From Plantago major (taxonomy: Eukaryota > Streptophyta > Magnoliopsida > Lamiales > Plantaginaceae), in the NCBI GenBank assembly GCA_026545765.1, contig JAIFAC010000423.1, positions 1-64,000 on the forward strand: a DNA stretch of 64,000 nt, read 5' to 3'. Position 1 is the stretch's first letter. Each line of letters opens with the position of its first letter. Positions 35,330 to 45,720 of this stretch are shown here, one piece after another. The position numbers and the translations under genes were made by a program. The notes beneath the pieces are model-generated. The model had not been told where the DNA came from and searched no databases. It worked only from the letters and a program-made list of their open reading frames with translations.

Positions 35330-37360
35330 ACTACTTTTCATGAGTATTGAAAATTTTATCTCATACTTCAATATTTCACCATGTGAATACTAATTTGTAT
35401 TTTATCAACGTGAAGTTGATTATGACATGAGTATAGAGGTTTCACATATGAAACATTAGTTCCTCAAGAAGTTTACTCATTCAATCCATGATTGCTAACA
35501 TGATACTTTTAGTCTCCTTTCAGGACTAACTGCCGGAGATGATATCTCCCTTCATTAAATTTTCTCAAACCATATGAGTTGTAAGTAAAAAACCACTCAC
35601 CTTTTATGTGTACAACCCGTAGTGAGTTCAAGTGATAACATTCAATATAAACATACGAGTATGCAACATGATACCTATGGATGCTAGGAAAACTAAATAA
35701 TGTAATGTAAGCTATGCAAGAATAAATATATCATGATGCATTGCTTAGTATCTAAATGCACATGCCATTTGACACGATAATGCAACGGTATTGACTGCAT
35801 TTATTTCAATTCATTAATAAAAGGGACTTCAGGTCCATGAGCTCATTTTCTATCATCATCATGATGTCAACGAATGGACTTACATGTACAATCCCCATTT
35901 ACATGTCTAATAATTCATGTCCATCGATTTTGCATATGCTTATAAATTTATCCCGATTCCATGTATACCGGTATAACAAAATCTCTTTGCTAGATTTTCA
36001 AGTCAAGATCGATCATCGATATCCTAATATTGTTTGTAGGTACCATTTTATCAGATATAGGCCATCTATTGTAATTCGATATCTATGCCTTTCGTGGGTA
36101 TATACATTACTCCTCAGAGTACCAACCGCTTTATCTTTGCTAATATTCTTGTATTGTACTTAGCATCGGAACCAGATATCATCGAGAGTTATTAGTAATA
36201 GGCAAGATATCTCAATGTCCAATACATACAATTCTATAATTTATATGTAGCTCAGATGCCTCAAAATAGGTCATAGCGGTTAACATTCAAATCATAGAAT
36301 TTTATGTTCAAACATATCTTGATATAGTAACATGAAGCTTGAGAGTAAATCTTAGTTCAAGTTTGAACCTTCAAATTTGCGGGGATCAATTCACTCTAAG
36401 AATTTATTGTTACCAGCTTTGTCATATTCTTCCTCCCCTAAACTGGGAAAAAACTAGGGCTCAGTATATAAATTATAATGCCAGCCTAGAAATTGATAAA
36501 TATATAACCTTTTAGTAGGCTTCACCCATGAGTTCTCATGAGAACAATATGGTAGGAGTTAATATAGTTGCACACTGGATTTTGTTGTCAAAAGAAATTG
36601 CCCTTAAATAGGAGATAAGTTAATTCACACAATAAATTCACTTGATACATGTGACGAGACTTCCACTTATGGAATATCATCCATTCTTCTAAACTTTAAA
36701 TGTGTGATTTTTCTCATTTTCAAGATCTCCATTTTCATGCTTAATCTTGCGGTCGATCTTGCCATAATATAATCTAAATGCAATAGAAAGCTTTCAAAGA
36801 CGTTATGATTCTTTTTACATGGAAACTTCAAAGTTTCTCAAGAACGATTGTTATAATCGGATGGCCTAATTTGTCACATTAAATTTGTATATGTCAATAT
36901 ACTTCTATATTATCACTTTTGACATGTACACAAAAGTATTATTTAAAATTTGCTGTAATGATGTAAATATAAAGACACAAACCGTTGTCTTTTCAATTTG
37001 GCAAGACTTATAATGACTCATTCAATGAGTAAGTCTAATATGTGCCTTCGGGACACACGCTTATTAAAAATACTTTACCATTCATAGTACTAATGTTAGT
37101 GGTATTAGTAAACTCTTCTAGAGCATCTTTACATTTGTGTTAATAATATATGTTGCCAACTTTAAGTTGGACAAATAAATGGTGGAAATGGAGATCGATG
37201 ATTTATTTCAATGGTAAAAATACTAATTAAGCAACTAGAAAATTAAATCATAAAGTCCATAAAATTCAAATCCTAAGCTACCGTAAAATTTGAATGCTAA
37301 AAGCCGAGAAAAAAAACACATAATAAGATACTTTAAGTAAACAACTCAAACTTGGGTACT
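35330..37360 (-). other. Non-coding 3' region of the gag-only element, proximal part
   Basis: About 2 kb with no supported gene on either strand. In a complete Copia or Gypsy element pol would lie here, but no RT or integrase block is visible. A purine-rich block on the - strand (GTTTAGGGGAGGAAG, about 36430-36445) resembles a polypurine tract but is not next to an LTR. Confidence 0.5.
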
Positions 37361-37826
37361 TTAAGCACTTTTCATAGTACGATCAATTGTCCCTTCGTGG
37401 TAGACAATGAAATTAGCAAATATCACTTGTTCCTTCATTGTTTGCATAGATATTTGAGACATCCAAATGAGAATCGTCAGATTGGTCTGGGTAGTGTCAT
37501 TGTTAATAAAATTAGCTTCAACATTATTTCCTTCAATTGATGCATGGTAAAGATCCACAAGATGTTTTTGTGTACGACATGTATAATTAATGGTCATCCA
37601 TACCACACCTATAACAACTTTCATCATTACTTTTCCTCTCCCGTATGTATCTTTGAAATATTTTTGTTTCGTGACGGGTTTTGTCATTCTCTTCCTCTTC
37701 ACTAAGACCATTTTGAAATTTTCCAAATTTTGTGGTTTGCATTATAAAAGCCATAATTTTGATTTAGATCCTCCACGCCCATACCCACGATTCCCATCCA
37801 CGCCATCAAGGCCCAACGCCTACCAT
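37361..37826 (-). pseudogene. Gag C-terminal half with zinc knuckle (gag-only element)
   Basis: The - strand carries, in order, a Gly/Arg-rich GYGRGGSK stretch (about 37765-37790), a CCHC-type zinc knuckle starting CYRCGMDDH (near 37600), and CRTQKHLVDLYHASI followed by NNVEANFI. This is the signature C-terminus of a plant gag family of the UBN2 type. The N-terminal half lies beyond the Harbinger insertion at 42600-43100. Frames shift between the blocks. No protease or integrase follows. Confidence 0.7.
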
Positions 37827-38084
37827 TAGAGGTCGCTTGGTTGGGTGTTTTGTAGTGGTATTTTGAAAACACCCATGAAATACCATGTTTGGTTGCACAA
37901 ATCAAATACCACACCTCGAACCCAAACTCATCAAATACCGAAATTTCGCCCGCAAGATTTGTACTTAGAAATACCTTCAAGAATAACCATCCTAGAGTGG
38001 GTTATTGATATGGTATTTGATCCCAAAATACTTCTTACATGTAATTACAAATTTGACTCGGAAAATCAATCGCGCTAGCAGATT

Positions 38085-38260
38085 CGATTAAAAAGAAGAG
38101 AAACGATTAGAATCATCTTCTTCACTGTTTCTTCTTCACGCCCTTCTTCTTCATCTTCTTCACGCCGCCACTGTGAAAATCGCTCAACCGAGGTAATTCT
38201 TCACGCTTTTTCTTCTTCACATCGATTGCTTCACTCTTCCTTCTTCACGCCGATTTCTTC
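38085..38260 (+). promoter_or_regulatory. CT-rich leader-like stretch inside the Harbinger element
   Basis: Repeated 'cttcttcacg' units and a 'cgaggtaattc' donor-like sequence near 38193 resemble the 5' leader and first splice site of a plant transcript on the + strand. The coding sequence downstream is too degraded to assign. Confidence 0.3.
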
Positions 38261-39769
38261 TTTATTCGTGAATTGCTTGTTATCGTGTTTCGCTTGATTT
38301 AATTTCATCTCCTTAATTTTCCAAAGACCATAGATCTTCATTCAGGCAAATTTCTAGACTTTATTTGTTTTAATTTGTTCGATTTTGTTCAAATGATAAC
38401 ATTGATTTCAATTAATGGCTTCGCTTCGCTGTTTCAAGCCATGGAATTGATAATGTTAAATCACTTTTGTGTTTCATTATAATCTTTACATACATCCATG
38501 AATTGATAATGATGAAAGTCGATTATGGTCAAAGACGGATGAATTGGTGTCTATTCTATGTTGATGTTGAAATTATATTCATCGAGTCTCAGATTATTGT
38601 TTTGATATTATCTTGTTCTTATTTGAATTAGACGAGTAGCCTTCATATTCGGATGAATTCGTGTCCGTTCTATGTTGATGTTGAAATTATATTCATCGAA
38701 GTCCGAGATTATTACTTTGATATTATTCGTTTTATTTGAATTAGATCGGTAGCCTTTATATTCATATGAATTGGTGTCTGCTCTATGTTGATGTTGAAAT
38801 TGATTTGTAATATTTCATTTGAATTTGATCGAGTAGTATCACTGTCCCTAATTTGGTCGAACGACAAATACATGTCGTATTGATTTACCATTGGTTAGGT
38901 ACACTAAACTTCAAATAGTTTCGCTAAAATAGATTTTATATGTTGGTTAAGTATGACCATGGTATATGGAATATGCTATATAAGTTTTTCATCCGAGTTC
39001 ATGCGACTACTAAATTATTGCTTGGTATGCGAACTTCACTAGTTAGTACTATTAGTATTGATAAAATTGTTGATGCGTAAACATTCAATCCTCAAGGAAG
39101 AAAACACGTCGTGTACTTCGATGAACGGGTTGATATCTATGGGACGTAAAATGGGAGCATGCTAATGATGTTGAATCTGCAAGAAGAAGATACTTGCGAT
39201 GATCGTTATCGATCCATTCTAGATTGTGATTGCACCATGATCGAGAAGGTGAAGGGCCCATGGTAGTCAAGTATTCAAGCTAGTCACCCACCACAAAGAT
39301 CAAAAGACAAATAACAAGATCTGCTAATCGTAGTGATGATAATTTCTTTCAAATGTACACAAAATCATGAATGGATCAAATGACAAGCTTGTCATAGTAC
39401 AAACACCGTGGATCGTGGTCAAATAAATGCGTGACAACATCAACAATGAGCTCAAAAGATGTTAAGTTGCATCCAAGGTCATAGTCATTCGAAGTAAACT
39501 TGGAGAAGCTCTGATCGCTTAGGTATTTCTACCACTCAACCATGAAGATCGTGGACGAGTGGCTCAAACTTGAGCTTATGGACATGGGGACTGATCCACG
39601 TGAGGATTGAATGATCAATTAGAATGCTACAAGATGTTTGCATTTATTTGAATTTTTGATTGTTATTTCTAGAATTTTTGTTTGCTATTTCTAGAATCAA
39701 CAACCTAATTTCTAGAATTTTGTTTGCTATGTTTGGGATTTTACATCGCTGAACTTGAGAAACCACATT

Positions 39770-40245
39770 CCACACACAAGATAATATAGGTGGTCAGAAT
39801 GGTGTTGCAATTACAATTTCCTAAGATCGACCGCAGATGAGCTTATGCAGCTTCCCAATTGTACATATTCTCCACTCAACCTCGGGCCATGAGCACAAAG
39901 AATTAATGCTATCCTTCCAAGTGGCTTCTACAAGAAGCTTCTCAGCACTTCTCTTTGTCAAAACATTGTTAAGATAGGAATCAAACGAGAAACAGTTGAG
40001 AAAAGAACTTATGCACGGAAACAATAGTAAGCTTCAAAAGATTAATAACTCGCCCAGCCTGATGAAATGTAACAACCATCTAGAGGTGTGTGGTGAACTT
40101 CATACCATCACTGTCTCAAAGGAGGAAATAGTAATGCAGTTGAGAAAGTATCCTAAAAGCAAAGCATCCGCCATGATTCGACTTCATAGACATTGCAATC
40201 CCAATGGCACGGAAATGCAAGTGCAACCAACTTTGAAGCTTCATA
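39770..40245 (-). pseudogene. GI: GIGANTEA-derived gene fragment
   Basis: On the - strand, pieces matching the plant clock protein GIGANTEA appear in the correct order: MKL..WLHLHF.RAIGIAMSMK (about 40245-40185), FRILSQ and ALLFPPLRQ (40150-40110), HHTPLDG.YIS (40095-40060), then after about 130 bp VEATWKDSI (near 39930), PEVEWRICTI (39892-39863), WEAA, SSAVDL (near 39830) and VIATP..PPILS (39812-39780). The order and wording match a region in the N-terminal half of GI (about residues 300-480 from memory of the family). Frameshifts and stops show a non-coding relic. It lies wholly inside the Harbinger-like element, so it is probably a captured fragment. The unmatched ~130 bp may be a remnant intron. 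Confidence 0.7.
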
Positions 40246-41009
40246 TTTAATTGCAATCATAGCACTTACATGTCGGTTTGGCTTGTATTATTCTTGTCAC
40301 ATTTTAAAATCCAAAAAATATTATCAATCGAGCATAAGAAATGCTTAATCACAATACACTCGCCATCCCAATTACTAACATGAGTTTACACACCTAAACA
40401 TAGAACAAGAAGTTTATTCACCACAAAGATATGTTCACTCACCATACCTCCAGTAGAAAATATACGAGAACATGTACATGAAATCAAATTTCACTAGGAC
40501 ACTGAGATGCTTTAAGTAGTAAAAATACTAAATCATAAGATTAAATAATATTCAGATTTTGGACAGATCCAATGATATTAGCAAGTGACACTACCTATCA
40601 TCATTCCTCCATGATGATAATAGTGCCATATGCGCAAGTCAGGGATGTGAGAAGAAGGAATAGGAATATGTAGTACTGTTGCAACGTCTTCTTCCCAAAT
40701 AGTCCAGTTCAGAAGGTCAATATCCCAACAGTTAGTTTGCTAGCTCTTGAGCTGTGCCTTCTTTATATTACCACTGTTCGTTTGCTAAGTCGATTATTGT
40801 TGATTATTTGCAGATGGAACTAACAAAATGACCATTTTGTTTCTTCTGAAAAAAAATATCTCTGAACTAAACAAGCTAAAAGAACTTGAAGTCTGATTTT
40901 ATTCATTGAATGAAAATATGAAAAACTACTCTTGCAACACGAACTTATTGAACGAGAATCAAAACAAACACAAATAGAATCACCCCAAACCAAAACGCAA
41001 TCATAATTA

Positions 41010-41990
41010 ATGGCTACGATAATTGATGATAAAGACTACTTCTTCTCGAACTTAGGCAACAACTTCTCAAATATCCCCTTCTTTACATCTCCGCACGTGT
41101 TGTCCTTGATGTTAACACTGGTACTACCGGAAGACGATGCTGGAGACTTGGGAACTATAAACAGCTGCTTCTTTGCACTCTTCCTCTCCTCACTAGCCAA
41201 CCTTGCCTTCTCAAATTGCTCCTTGGATATGTATTGAACTCCAGGAGATCGTGATAGCTTGTAATAAAGCCCGGGACATGGGTGGATACGGGTAGGATCT
41301 GGCCGCGATCTTCAAAGGACTTGGGGTTGCAGTGAGATCAATGCAATCCGTTCTTCTTTGGTCCGTAAGTAGGCGAGTCCATTGGGAGATTCGCTGTCAA
41401 GTGGGTAGTGGTTAGTGTGAGCTTCAAAGGAGATGTCGATTCTTCACTCTCCACTTCATCTTCAACTTCGTCAAATGGGAATCGCACGGAGTGTGGCGCA
41501 GGTTGTCATAGAAGATGAGCTTCATGTTCATCCACAATGGTTCCCGCCTTCCTTGTACCAAGCAAATCTCAATCGCATTACAAAAATACGAGTATCAATT
41601 GTCTTAAACTATTCGCTTGTGTTTAATTTAACTCTTCAAACATAATATGATAATGAACCAACAAGAACACTAGAAATTAGCACTTACATTCCGTATCGAG
41701 TAAAACCTCCTTGCTCAACAAGTGGTTCGCATTTGGGTTCACTTAACACTTCCGAAATTCAATGAGGCATCCGAAACCGTGATACCTTACATGAAGCTTA
41801 TCAATAGCGCCAAGATGTGCTCCTTGGTGAACTCCTCGCAAATGATTTGCAAACCAATTCTTGAGAATCTCACGACCTTCATCAACCTTGTTTCGCCATC
41901 TCCATATTCCCAAGTCAACCATCTTCACTAGTTTGTCCACCATGATCTCGACGTAGCCTCACCTAATTTGCAACCATCATAAAAAGCTTT
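41010..41990 (-). pseudogene. Harbinger Myb/SANT-like ORF remnant
   Basis: The C-terminal part is open and reads YISKEQFEKARLASEERKSA followed by a Lys/Ser-rich tail ending LLPKFEKK (about 41235-41010). The N-terminal part (41743-41943) reads DKLVKMVDLG at its start and further on KNWFANHLRG, a degraded Myb/SANT-like (trihelix-type) DNA-binding region. PIF/Harbinger elements carry such an ORF beside the transposase. There are several frameshifts. Confidence 0.5.
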
Positions 41991-42599
41991 GTTTGAATTT
42001 TTGATCCATCGAGCTACTGCTTGTTTTTTCTAAATAGACCATAGGTGCATGACGCTTTGATGCAACATGTTTTTTATAGGTTTGATAGACTCACTACTGC
42101 ATAGAAACGTGATTTGGTGAATCACTATTGTGATTCCTTGAAATCTCATCTCCATGAGTTGATAAGGATGAGATAATCAAGAATCACAGTGATTCTTCAC
42201 ATCAATCAAATCAGTTGAAGCCATATCGACTCTATTCTTCAACGCCACATACAAGATTTGACTCATATTGACTCTATTCTTTTTTTTTTGGTTGATAGCC
42301 CGTCATATCTTCACGTGTTGTAGCGTATATGATTTATTTTGTGAAAATATTTGATTAAAATAGGTATTAATTCCATAATAAAACCAATAGTAGAAGGGTA
42401 ATTTAGTACATCACAAGAAACCCAGAAAAATCTTTTTTGAACCAAACATGGTATTTCTACCTAATACCATATCCGCTAAATGATACCAAACATGGTATTT
42501 ATACTCAAATACCACTTGAATTACCTTGATTTTTTAAACTGCTCAAATACCATGAATTTGTGAATAGCAATACCATATTCTAACCAAACGGATACTTCA

Positions 42600-43100
42600 T
42601 CGAATTTTGTCTAATGTTAAAAGATGTCACATTCGCCGTGGAATGGATTAGTTCCATTGTGTGTTTCATGGTTTTCATTAAGAGCTCATTATTTTGCTCA
42701 CATCGAAGACACGAGATCAACTCGAGTATTTCTTAAAGCCCTTTTCACGATATTCATTGTTGTAGCAGATATTAGAGGCATGGAAAGTGGTGTATGTCTT
42801 TCTAGCATATCATCATCCGTCACTTTCACCACATAACTTCAATTTAAAGTGATTTTGAACATTCACGAGTTATAATCATTGATACATTTGAAATCTTGTA
42901 AACGCAAGTTAAGCCACCAAATCGGGCTTTAGGAAGTATCACCGCCTTTTGGTGATCATACCTTTCTTTGATATCCGCCAAAGATCTCGCAGGATCTTCG
43001 ACATAAAATAATCGATTCATTGAGATAAGGGTAAGTGGAAAAGGGTTTTGATTATTAAAAGGTTTCATGCATAATACATTATAGATCGCCAATTATACTT
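42600..43100 (-). pseudogene. Gag N-terminal half (gag-only element)
   Basis: At 42964-43000 the - strand reads ADIKERYDHQKAVILPKARF, the hallmark of a UBN2-type plant gag. After a frameshift it continues with KLCGE, TTFHAS, EYREKGFKKYS (about 42830-42740) and PFHGEC (near 42640). The sequence then runs into the right end of the Harbinger element and resumes at 37826. Upstream (43100-43235) is the short leader to the LTR. Confidence 0.75.
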
Positions 43101-43235
43101 CTTTACCGTGCTTTTTACCTGCTTGATCGGCGAAAGTCGTATGGATTTGGATATAGAAGGCTTTTATTTTCTTTTGTTTCGATGGACGAGAGTATTAAGA
43201 TTGTATCAGCTTATTGAACACTTCCGTCGATAACG

Positions 43236-43437
43236 TGTTAAAAAATATAGAAGGAAAGGAGAGAAAGAAAGTTCATTCTTATAATAAAATTAGAGTATGC
43301 TATTTATACAAGTGAAATTGATATGAAGAGACAAGAACATCTCCACTACTTGTATACATTTATCTCTTCATGCACTAACCTTTCACACATTTAACTCCTT
43401 ACTCTTCATCAATTTCCACTTGATAAATAACTCAACA
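43236..43437 (-). repeat. 5' LTR of the gag-only element (202 bp)
   Basis: Ends TGTTAAAA / CTCAACA. On the - strand a TATA box (TATAAATA, 43301-43308) is followed by a T/C-rich leader ending TTTTTTAACA. Directly inside lies CGTTATCGACGG, a likely (altered) primer-binding site. The block 43312-43400 matches 15266-15346 closely, identifying the pair as LTRs. Confidence 0.6.
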
Positions 43438-43464
43438 GATTGTACCTAATTTTTTAATAAGATT

Positions 43465-43510
43465 AATGAACTTTCTTTTCGTCCTTTCCTTCTATATTTT
43501 CTCTTTAATA
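43465..43510 (+). repeat. Inverted copy of the LTR end
   Basis: 'aatgaactttctt...cctttccttctatatttt' is the reverse complement of 43242-43283. The right edge of the gag-only element therefore carries an inverted LTR end just as its left edge carries an inverted LTR start. Confidence 0.6.
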
Positions 43511-43669
43511 CTTTATAATAAAAGAAAACTAGTAATTTTCAATTCAACAACCATTATTTATATATTGCAGTTAACCAATAACATAAGGTATTAGCATGTG
43601 GGATGAACTTAATTATTTTATTCAATTATCTTCGGATAAGGACAAAGCAAAATTTGAATCCTAAATCAT

Positions 43670-44375
43670 GTTTGTGTTATGTAGAAGTGAAAAGCTATTG
43701 AGATTACAATTAAATATTTAATTTAAGTTAAATTGAACTCATTTGTAAAATATATGTAAATTTGACTTCAATTACAAAAACAATATATTTTATTCAATTA
43801 AATACAAGTCCTAATTCAACTTCAACAAAATCAATGCATCGTAACAAAACAAATCTTACTTCTCCAATTAAATTTTAAATACTAATTCAACCCCAACAAA
43901 ATCAATTATCATTAAAAAATTAATTTGTCTTCTTTAATTAAATTTTAAACCCTAATTCAACCCAACAAAATCAATTCATCATTGAAAATAACGATCAATC
44001 GACACTAACTCAAACACTAATTCAACTTTAAAAGGTAAACCATTATAAAACAACGATATTATGCCTTCATATATATGTAATTATTTATCAAAATAACACG
44101 ACAAAGGTTTTCACGCTCTAGTATTAAAATTAATGAGTAAGTCTCTTAGATACAATTCTCTAGATAATTTAATTATCTATAGATGCACCTATATTATCAA
44201 AAATCATTAATGTTATTAATCAAAACACCTACGCTCTCAATATTAGTGTTTTCATATTACAACAATATGTATTTCTGCTAACAACATAAACGCTTTGATT
44301 AATAACATAGAACATTTTATTGTTTAGATAAATTATCTAGAGACCGCATTATTGATGATACTTTTTTTTTTGGTA
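43670..44375 (+). repeat. Dispersed AT-rich repeat, uninterrupted copy
   Basis: Matches 395-818 and then 14237-14440 in one piece. It contains three sub-repeats of about 68 bp (43795-44000) built around 'cctaattcaacccaacaaa'. It gives the pre-insertion sequence for gypsy element 1. No ORF. Confidence 0.65.
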
Positions 44376-45575
44376 TGTAAAAGAAATTCATTAAGGCTCA
44401 TTAGCAAAACTAGTGGAAAGCTAGCTAGTAGTCAGTTAGTGGTAGTCAAGTTAGGTAGTCGGAAAGCTATTTGAGAATAAGTTAGCTATTTCTTTAAAGC
44501 TAAATTTGGTTTTAAATGTAGGTGTTTAGCAAATTAATTTAAAAGCTAATCAGTATTTTGTAAAATAACATAAAAGCAAGCATTACTCTTATTTTCTTTT
44601 CTTTAACCTTTCTTATCGTATTATTAGTCTATAGTTTTTAAATAATAATATATCATATTTTGTCCAATAATTATAATATATATTCAATGTTTACATCGCC
44701 ACTTTAATAACATCATCAAAATTATCGTAAGTTGAAAGAAATAATTGTTGAGCATTTTAACTTAGTAATGAAAAAATCAAGAATTGATGCTATACTACAT
44801 GTATGCATTTTAATGAGGTGGATACATTAATACTTATGCTTGGCAAAAAGACACAAACGATAAAAGCGATCCTTATGGTTAGAATAATGGCTTCAAAGAC
44901 CTAAATTAAAACTAGATGTCATAACTTGTTGCGTCTTGCAAGATGAATCTCAGTCGATAATGTTGCGTAGATGTATAGAATTCGTCATTGATAATATGGG
45001 TGTTTTACATCTTATTTTATTTAGTTTAATTTAGGTTAATTTGAGTAGGAATATTTTCTAATAAAAATATAAGTTCTTTCTTTTTCAAAAAGCCTCAGCA
45101 GTTTTCTTTTTCCAATCGCTCAATGTAATAAATTTTTATTAGTTAATTAAAAAAACCTGAATGGAAGCGGCATGAAGTAAACAGAGCCTTCGGCATGAAG
45201 TAAACAGAGCCTTAGACTTAAAAGTCATTCTCTTCCCAAAGCAGGAAGTACAAAATGGGTGGTAAAGACCAAGATATTCCCTATCCATCACACTCATAGC
45301 CAAACTTAGCTAAAGCATCAGCACATTGATTCGCAGCTCTATCAATTTTATCAACTCCACTTCCCATGGCAGATGAAGTAAAGATTTGCAGCGGCTAATA
45401 CTTAATTTGTGTTTAATTAATGCTCATGAATTATTAGCTGTCCATAATTCCTTTTAATTGATAGACCGAAGTTTTGTCTTACCAATTACCACAGAACGTA
45501 GACCTTCAATTTCTTGTTGATGAAAAAGTGAGGCAATTTCTTGAGCCTTGTCTGATAAAAAAAAAAAAGTGAGGC
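44362..45575 (-). mobile_element. LINE 3' fragment, interrupted
   Basis: A T run (44362-44371) followed by 'ggtatgtaaaagaaattca' looks like a LINE A-tail end on the - strand. The coding part resumes at 45212. At 45320-45360 the - strand reads RAANQCADALAKFGYE, the C-terminal block of the plant LINE RNase H domain. About 820 bp between the two pieces is a separate insertion. No RT remains. Confidence 0.6.
44394..45211. mobile_element. Possible Tourist-like MITE within the LINE fragment
   Basis: Starts AGGCTC after TTA and ends GAGCC before TTA, so a 3-bp TTA duplication and very short inverted ends are possible. The right end contains a direct 24-bp duplication (about 45170-45211, 'ggcatgaagtaaacagagcc' twice). 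The inverted match is only about six bases, so this call is tentative; no ORF. Confidence 0.35.
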
Positions 45576-45720
45576 TTGTTCATACAGACGTGTGCTGCAT
45601 ATTTATTTATTTATTTATCATCTTCTCTTCTTCTTGTTGATGGATGTTTTGCAGCGCGTGAAATGTTGTTTATAACTGTTCCGTGAAATCTATCATTATA
45701 TGCTAAATTAGTTTTACGTC

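Larger units (their letters stand above)
37829..42594. mobile_element. PIF/Harbinger-like DNA transposon carrying a captured gene piece
   Basis: The left end (GAGGTCGCTTGGTT) and the right end, read inverted (ATCCGTTTGGTT), are related, and a perfect 18-bp inverted repeat, GAAATACCATGTTTGGTT, lies at 37877-37894 and 42440-42457. TTA precedes the left end, as expected for the 3-bp target of this superfamily; the right duplication is not clear. The element splits a retrotransposon gag gene, whose halves continue on both sides. Inside are remnants of the Myb/SANT-like ORF (41010-41990), but no transposase nuclease motif is legible, plus a GIGANTEA-derived stretch (39770-40245). About 4.77 kb. 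Confidence 0.7.
15172..43437 (-). mobile_element. Gag-only LTR retrotransposon (TR-GAG-like), host of the nested stack
   Basis: Once the gypsy (16124-35329) and Harbinger (37829-42594) insertions are removed, about 4.2-4.3 kb remains. On the - strand the order is LTR (43236-43437), short leader, gag N-terminal half (42600-43100), gag C-terminal half with zinc knuckle (37361-37826), about 2.8 kb without pol, a purine tract and the other LTR (15172-15408). No protease, integrase or RT remnant is seen. Gag-only LTR elements of this size are known in plants (TR-GAG class) and rely on enzymes from other elements. That the pieces belong to one element is inferred from order, orientation and the continuity of gag across the Harbinger insertion. 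Confidence 0.6.

Noticed and set aside
42844-43092. Separate small host gene
   Set aside because: Its KERYDHQKAVILPKA block identifies it as retrotransposon gag.
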